Below are positions 14,934 through 17,452 of a stretch of DNA of 17,452 nt, piece after piece (within the stretch, counting starts at the first letter, position 1; the number at the start of each line of letters is the position of its first letter). Below the pieces are notes generated by a model. The model saw only the letters and a list, made by a program, of their open reading frames with translations, was not told the origin of the DNA and made no database searches. Made by a program: the position numbers and the translations under genes. Origin of the DNA: Pseudomonadota bacterium (GTDB taxonomy: Bacteria; Pseudomonadota; Alphaproteobacteria; Rhizobiales; Xanthobacteraceae); contig JAEWIX010000017.1 of assembly GCA_023386885.1 (NCBI GenBank), positions 1-17,452 on the forward strand, given 5' to 3'.

Positions 14934-16321
14934 TTTGGTAGTTCCACGGCATGAGTTCGTCGATCCGGCTATTGGGCCATCCGTTGGCGACGCGCTCGAG
15001 GGTGTGGGTGAGCCAGGCAAGTGGATCGATCTGGTTCATTCTGGCCGTCGCCAACAGGGTAGCGATGGTCGCCCATGTACGACCGCCACCATCGCTGCCG
15101 GCGAACAGACTGTTCTTGCGCGTAATCGTTTGCGGCCGGATCGCGCGCTCGACGGTGTTGGAATCGATTTCGATCCGGCCGTCGGCGAGGAAGCGTTCGA
15201 GCGCGCCGCGCCGGGAGATGGCATAGCGGATCGCTTCGGCAGGCTTCGACTTGCCGGACAGTTGCGGCCAGCGTCACGCCGTCGTTGCCCTGATCGGCGC
15301 GGGCCAGCCGTCGATATCCGGCATATCCATCGACTTGCAGGATGCCGCGATAACCGTCCAGATGACGGGCAACGCATGCACCGGCGCGGCTATCCTCGAA
15401 GCGATAAGCCACCATGGGCGGGTCGCTGCCGCCGAAGGCGCGATCGTCACGGACATACGCCCAAAGATACGCTGTCTTGGCCTTTCCCGACCCCGGCGCC
15501 AACGTCGGCAAGGTCGTTTCATCGGCAAAAACCCGCTCGCCCTGCTTGATCCGGAGCAGCAGATGGTCGGCCAGCGGCTCGAGTTCGAAGCCGATCCTGC
15601 CCATCCACTGCGCCATCAGCGCGCGGTCGATCTCGACCTTGTCGCGCGCGTAGATCGCTTCCTGGCGGTAGAGCGGAAGGCCATCGGCATACTTCGCCAC
15701 CGCGATCTGCGCCAGCAGCGCCTCCGTCGGAATGCCGCTCTCGATGATGCTGGCGGGCGCAGCCGCCTGCGCGACCCCATCCCAGCCCTTGTAGACGTAT
15801 CTGGGACGGCGCGTGACGATCACCCGGAACTTCGCCGGCGTCACGTCGAGCCGCTCGGAGACGTCCTCGCCGATCAGGACACGCTCCAGCCCATCGCAGC
15901 CGGCTGGAACCTCGGGCTCGATCACGATCTCGACCCGTTCGAGATGGCGGGCAAAACTCTTGCGCGGGCACGGTGTACGCGGGTTCTTCGATGGCTCCGC
16001 CGCCTTGGCGAGTTGCGCCCTGATCGCCGCCACGCCGGTTGCGATCTCGTCGAACACCAGCGCGTACTGCTCTTCGCTCAGCGCATCGGCGTTCAGCCGT
16101 TCGGAGCGGCGACCGAAGCGGCTCCGTTCCAGGACCTTGATCGTCGCCGTCAGCCGCGCAATGCGCTCGTCGGCGGTTTTGGTCACCGCCTCAAGATGCG
16201 TGTTGCGCTGTTCGAGTTCGGCATTGCGCGCCGCGACCTGCGCCCGCTGCGCATCCATGGCGAGGATCATCGCCTTCAGCGCATCGACGTCATCCGGAAG
16301 CTCAAGATCAGAGGGCCGCAT
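14929..16321 (-). pseudogene. tnpC: IS66 transposase TnpC with internal deletion and frameshift
   Basis: The N-terminal part reads in one frame from the ATG at 16321. It has an acidic start (DLELPDDVDALK), a coiled-coil-like segment (about residues 15-65), GEDVSERLDV, KYADGLPLYRQ, the first catalytic Asp in FADETTLPTLAPG and the second in QVDGYAGYRRL. After DGVTLA (around 15264-15272) the sequence jumps to what should come about 75 codons later (family segment FCWAHVRRRF to the region before SGKSK) and continues in another frame: SGKSKPAEAIRYAI, IEIDSNTVERAIRP (third acidic residue) and ending DELMPWNYQS with a stop at 14929. In the N-terminal frame the tail is nonsense down to 14969. The deletion size comes from comparison with the sibling TnpC at 13955 and family knowledge. 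The protein is almost certainly inactive. Confidence 0.9.
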
Positions 16322-16394
16322 GTCCGATCAGAGCATACTCGGCGGTGGTTTGTCCGCTGTTTTCGCGGCCTGATTCACTGTGCCGCAGTGATAT

Positions 16395-16739
16395 CTAGCC
16401 GACCGATTCCGAACGCATGTTCGGCGCCGCCTGGACCCGCTTCCAATCCATCCCGTCGACCAAAGCCAGCAACTGGGCATGATGAAGTTGGACCCGATGA
16501 TGGCCGATCGGCGGCCAGACAAACCGTGCCTTCTCCAGCCGCTTCAGATACAGACACGCGCCACTGCCGTCCCACCACACGATCTTGATCCGGTCGGCCC
16601 GTTTCGCCCGGAACACGTACAGTGCGCCATCGAACGGATCCGAGCCGGCATCCCGCACCAGCGCCAGTAAACCATCAATTCCTTTGCGGAAGTCGACCGG
16701 ATGGCTCGCCAGATAAACCTTTACGCCTGCCGGGATCAT
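16395..16739 (-). CDS. tnpB: IS66 accessory protein TnpB (IS66 Orf2 family)
   Basis: 114 residues, full length for the family. Recognised by VYLASHPVDFRKGIDGLL near the N-terminus, DPFDGALYVFRAKRADRIK, the WWDGSGACLYLKRLE core and FVWP. It is required together with TnpA and TnpC for transposition in IS66 elements that encode all three; its biochemical role is not settled. Its ATG overlaps the tnpA stop (ATGA), indicating coupled translation. tnpC starts 73 bp downstream. No defects seen. Confidence 0.95.
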   Translation of the reverse strand: MIPAGVKVYLASHPVDFRKGIDGLLALVRDAGSDPFDGALYVFRAKRADRIKIVWWDGSGACLYLKRLEKARFVWPPIGHHRVQLHHAQLLALVDGMDWKRVQAAPNMRSESVG

Positions 16740-17053
16740 GCCGAACGCACCGCACGCAGAACACGCCGCAAATGCGCGTCGTCGACAGCCGCACCGGCGC
16801 GAACGGTCATGCCGTTAACATCGATCTCGATCATCGGCGACGACGCCGTTTGCGGCTCACAACTGACCCCGCCACCCGCCGCGTCACGACGCTCGATCGC
16901 GCCTTTCCGGACCAAAACCGAACGCCAGCCAAACAATTGCGACGGGCTGATCCCGATTTCCCGGGCCAGCGCCGAAACGTTCGCGCCCGCTTCACAACTC
17001 CGCGCCGCCATCTCCGCCTTGAAGGCATCCGACCAGCGCCGTCGTCCCGCCAC
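16736..17053 (-). CDS. tnpA: IS66 accessory protein TnpA (Orf1, helix-turn-helix)
   Basis: 105 residues from a GTG at 17053. Begins AGRRRWSDAFKAEM and has a helix-turn-helix of the IS3/IS66 Orf1 type (ANVSALAREIGISPSQLFGWR), so it likely binds DNA at the element's ends. The natural start is doubtful. In another frame an ATG at 17118 opens a reading that begins MSGDRSFHLIEAVADRIEGG and enters a run of seven G (minus strand; 17059-17065). One more G would join it to this frame and give about 22 extra N-terminal residues. So either the GTG is used, or the run causes slippage, or the copy is frameshifted. It overlaps tnpB by 4 bp. Confidence 0.85.
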   Translation of the reverse strand: MAGRRRWSDAFKAEMAARSCEAGANVSALAREIGISPSQLFGWRSVLVRKGAIERRDAAGGGVSCEPQTASSPMIEIDVNGMTVRAGAAVDDAHLRRVLRAVRSA

Positions 17054-17189
17054 TGGCGCCCCCCCTCGATGCGATCCGCAACCGCCTCGATCAGGTGAAA
17101 GCTTCTATCTCCAGACATAGGCGTAGACATGGAAATTGACACCCCGCTCACAACAGCAGCGGCACCATCGCCTCTTCGTCACCCGCTAC

Positions 17190-17216
17190 GCTAGATGGGA
17201 TGTCCTTGTCGCTTAC
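17190..17216 (-). repeat. IS66 terminal inverted repeat, right
   Basis: Ends GTCGCTTAC at 17216. Inverted partner of 14907-14933. Between it and tnpA (17119-17189) lies the short leader expected to carry the transposase promoter. Confidence 0.75.
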
Positions 17217-17224
17217 GGTCAAGG
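17217..17224. repeat. Right flank of IS66, near-duplicate of left flank
   Basis: GGTCAAGG, differing from the left flank at one base. It also fits as native coding sequence of the interrupted transposase (Val-Lys-Ala), so duplication and chance cannot be told apart from this window alone. Confidence 0.45.
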
Positions 17225-17452
17225 CCAAACTGCGGGAGGATCGCCGCCCGGCGACGCGATCGAACGAGACGTGGGCGATGGACTTCGTGCATGATCAGCT
17301 TGCGACGGGGCGCAAGCTGCGCGTGCTCACCATCGTCGATATCTTCTCGCGGTTCTCGCCGGCGCTGGAGCCGCGGTTCACATTCCGCGGCGCCGACGTT
17401 GTGGAGATCCTGGAAAGGACCTGCAAGGAGATGGGATTCCCGGCGGCAATTC
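17218..17452 (+). pseudogene. IS3-type transposase OrfB fragment (integrase core), cut by IS66 and by window end
   Basis: Open in one frame from the IS66 end to the window edge, 78 codons. It contains VKAKLREDRRPATRS, then the first catalytic Asp of an rve integrase core in ETWAMDFVHDQL, TIVDIFSRF, and FRGADVVEILERTCKEMGFP, a familiar sequence of IS3-family OrfB proteins. The N-terminal third of OrfB and OrfA should lie upstream but are replaced by the IS66 element, and they are not found on its far side. The remaining catalytic residues would lie beyond the window. Confidence 0.88.

Larger units (their letters stand above)
14907..17216 (-). mobile_element. IS66-family insertion sequence with internal deletion
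   Basis: A 2310-bp element with gene order tnpA-tnpB-tnpC on the minus strand. The ends are imperfect inverted repeats, 14907-14933 against 17190-17216, matching at 19 of 27 positions, with the outer CGCTTAC perfect. IS66 elements are usually nearer 2.5 kb; the shortfall is explained by a deletion of about 220 bp inside tnpC. The right end is exact, because the reading frame of another transposase resumes at the next base. Probably immobile unless helped in trans. Confidence 0.85.

Noticed and set aside
14935..15549. 204-codon plus-strand frame over the broken tnpC
   Set aside because: Shadow of the transposase in high-GC DNA; no motif or start signal.
15251..16588. 445-codon open frame opposite the IS66 tnpC
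   Set aside because: Antisense to a recognisable transposase; low-complexity Arg/Asp-rich composition and no domain.
1..17452. CRISPR array, tRNA, rRNA or defence system
   Set aside because: No regularly spaced repeats, no RNA gene fold, and no nuclease, toxin or restriction-type protein among the genes; the accessory genes are glycan synthesis and transposition.

Overview
The window looks like part of an alphaproteobacterial chromosome, most likely from the Bradyrhizobium/Rhodopseudomonas group (Nitrobacteraceae). The evidence is a GC-rich LivF-type ABC ATPase followed by a PaaK-like CoA ligase in rhizobial style, and IS66-type elements of the kind common in these genomes. The genus is a judgement from protein resemblance, not a database result.

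Layout. (1) 1-2078, plus strand, GC-rich core: the 3' part of a branched-chain amino acid/amide ABC transporter ATPase, then a phenylacetate-CoA-ligase-like adenylating enzyme. (2) About 2080-13900, visibly lower GC with mosaic strand use: a surface-glycan island. It holds a mannose-1-phosphate guanylyltransferase, two GtrA-type small membrane proteins, an AGE-family sugar epimerase/isomerase, three class I SAM methyltransferases, a 721-residue GT-C-like polytopic membrane protein, a GT2 polyprenyl-phosphate-type glycosyltransferase with two C-terminal membrane helices, and a glutamine-dependent asparagine synthase. The last five minus-strand genes (asparagine synthase, GT2, methyltransferase, methyltransferase, GtrA; 13764 down to 9039) form a tightly packed operon with GTGA and TAATG junctions. 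(3) 13935-17452, GC-rich again: a pile-up of insertion sequences. It contains the tail of one IS66 element, about 100 bp from the end of another element, a second IS66 element with recognisable ends but a broken tnpC, and the interrupted orfB of an IS3-type element running off the window.

How the genes may work together (inference). The guanylyltransferase and the AGE-family isomerase could supply GDP-mannose. The GT2 enzyme could load a sugar onto polyprenyl phosphate, a GtrA protein could help move it across the inner membrane, and the GT-C-like protein could transfer it to a glycan in the periplasm. That is the three-part logic of Gtr glycosylation systems. The methyltransferases and the amidotransferase-type asparagine synthase would decorate the glycan. 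The guanylyltransferase has lost the histidine-rich isomerase motif and the usual C-terminal tail of the bifunctional ManC family, which makes the separate AGE gene a natural candidate for the isomerase step.

I see no tRNA, rRNA, CRISPR array or replication origin. The largest stretch without a convincing gene is 5304-5856.
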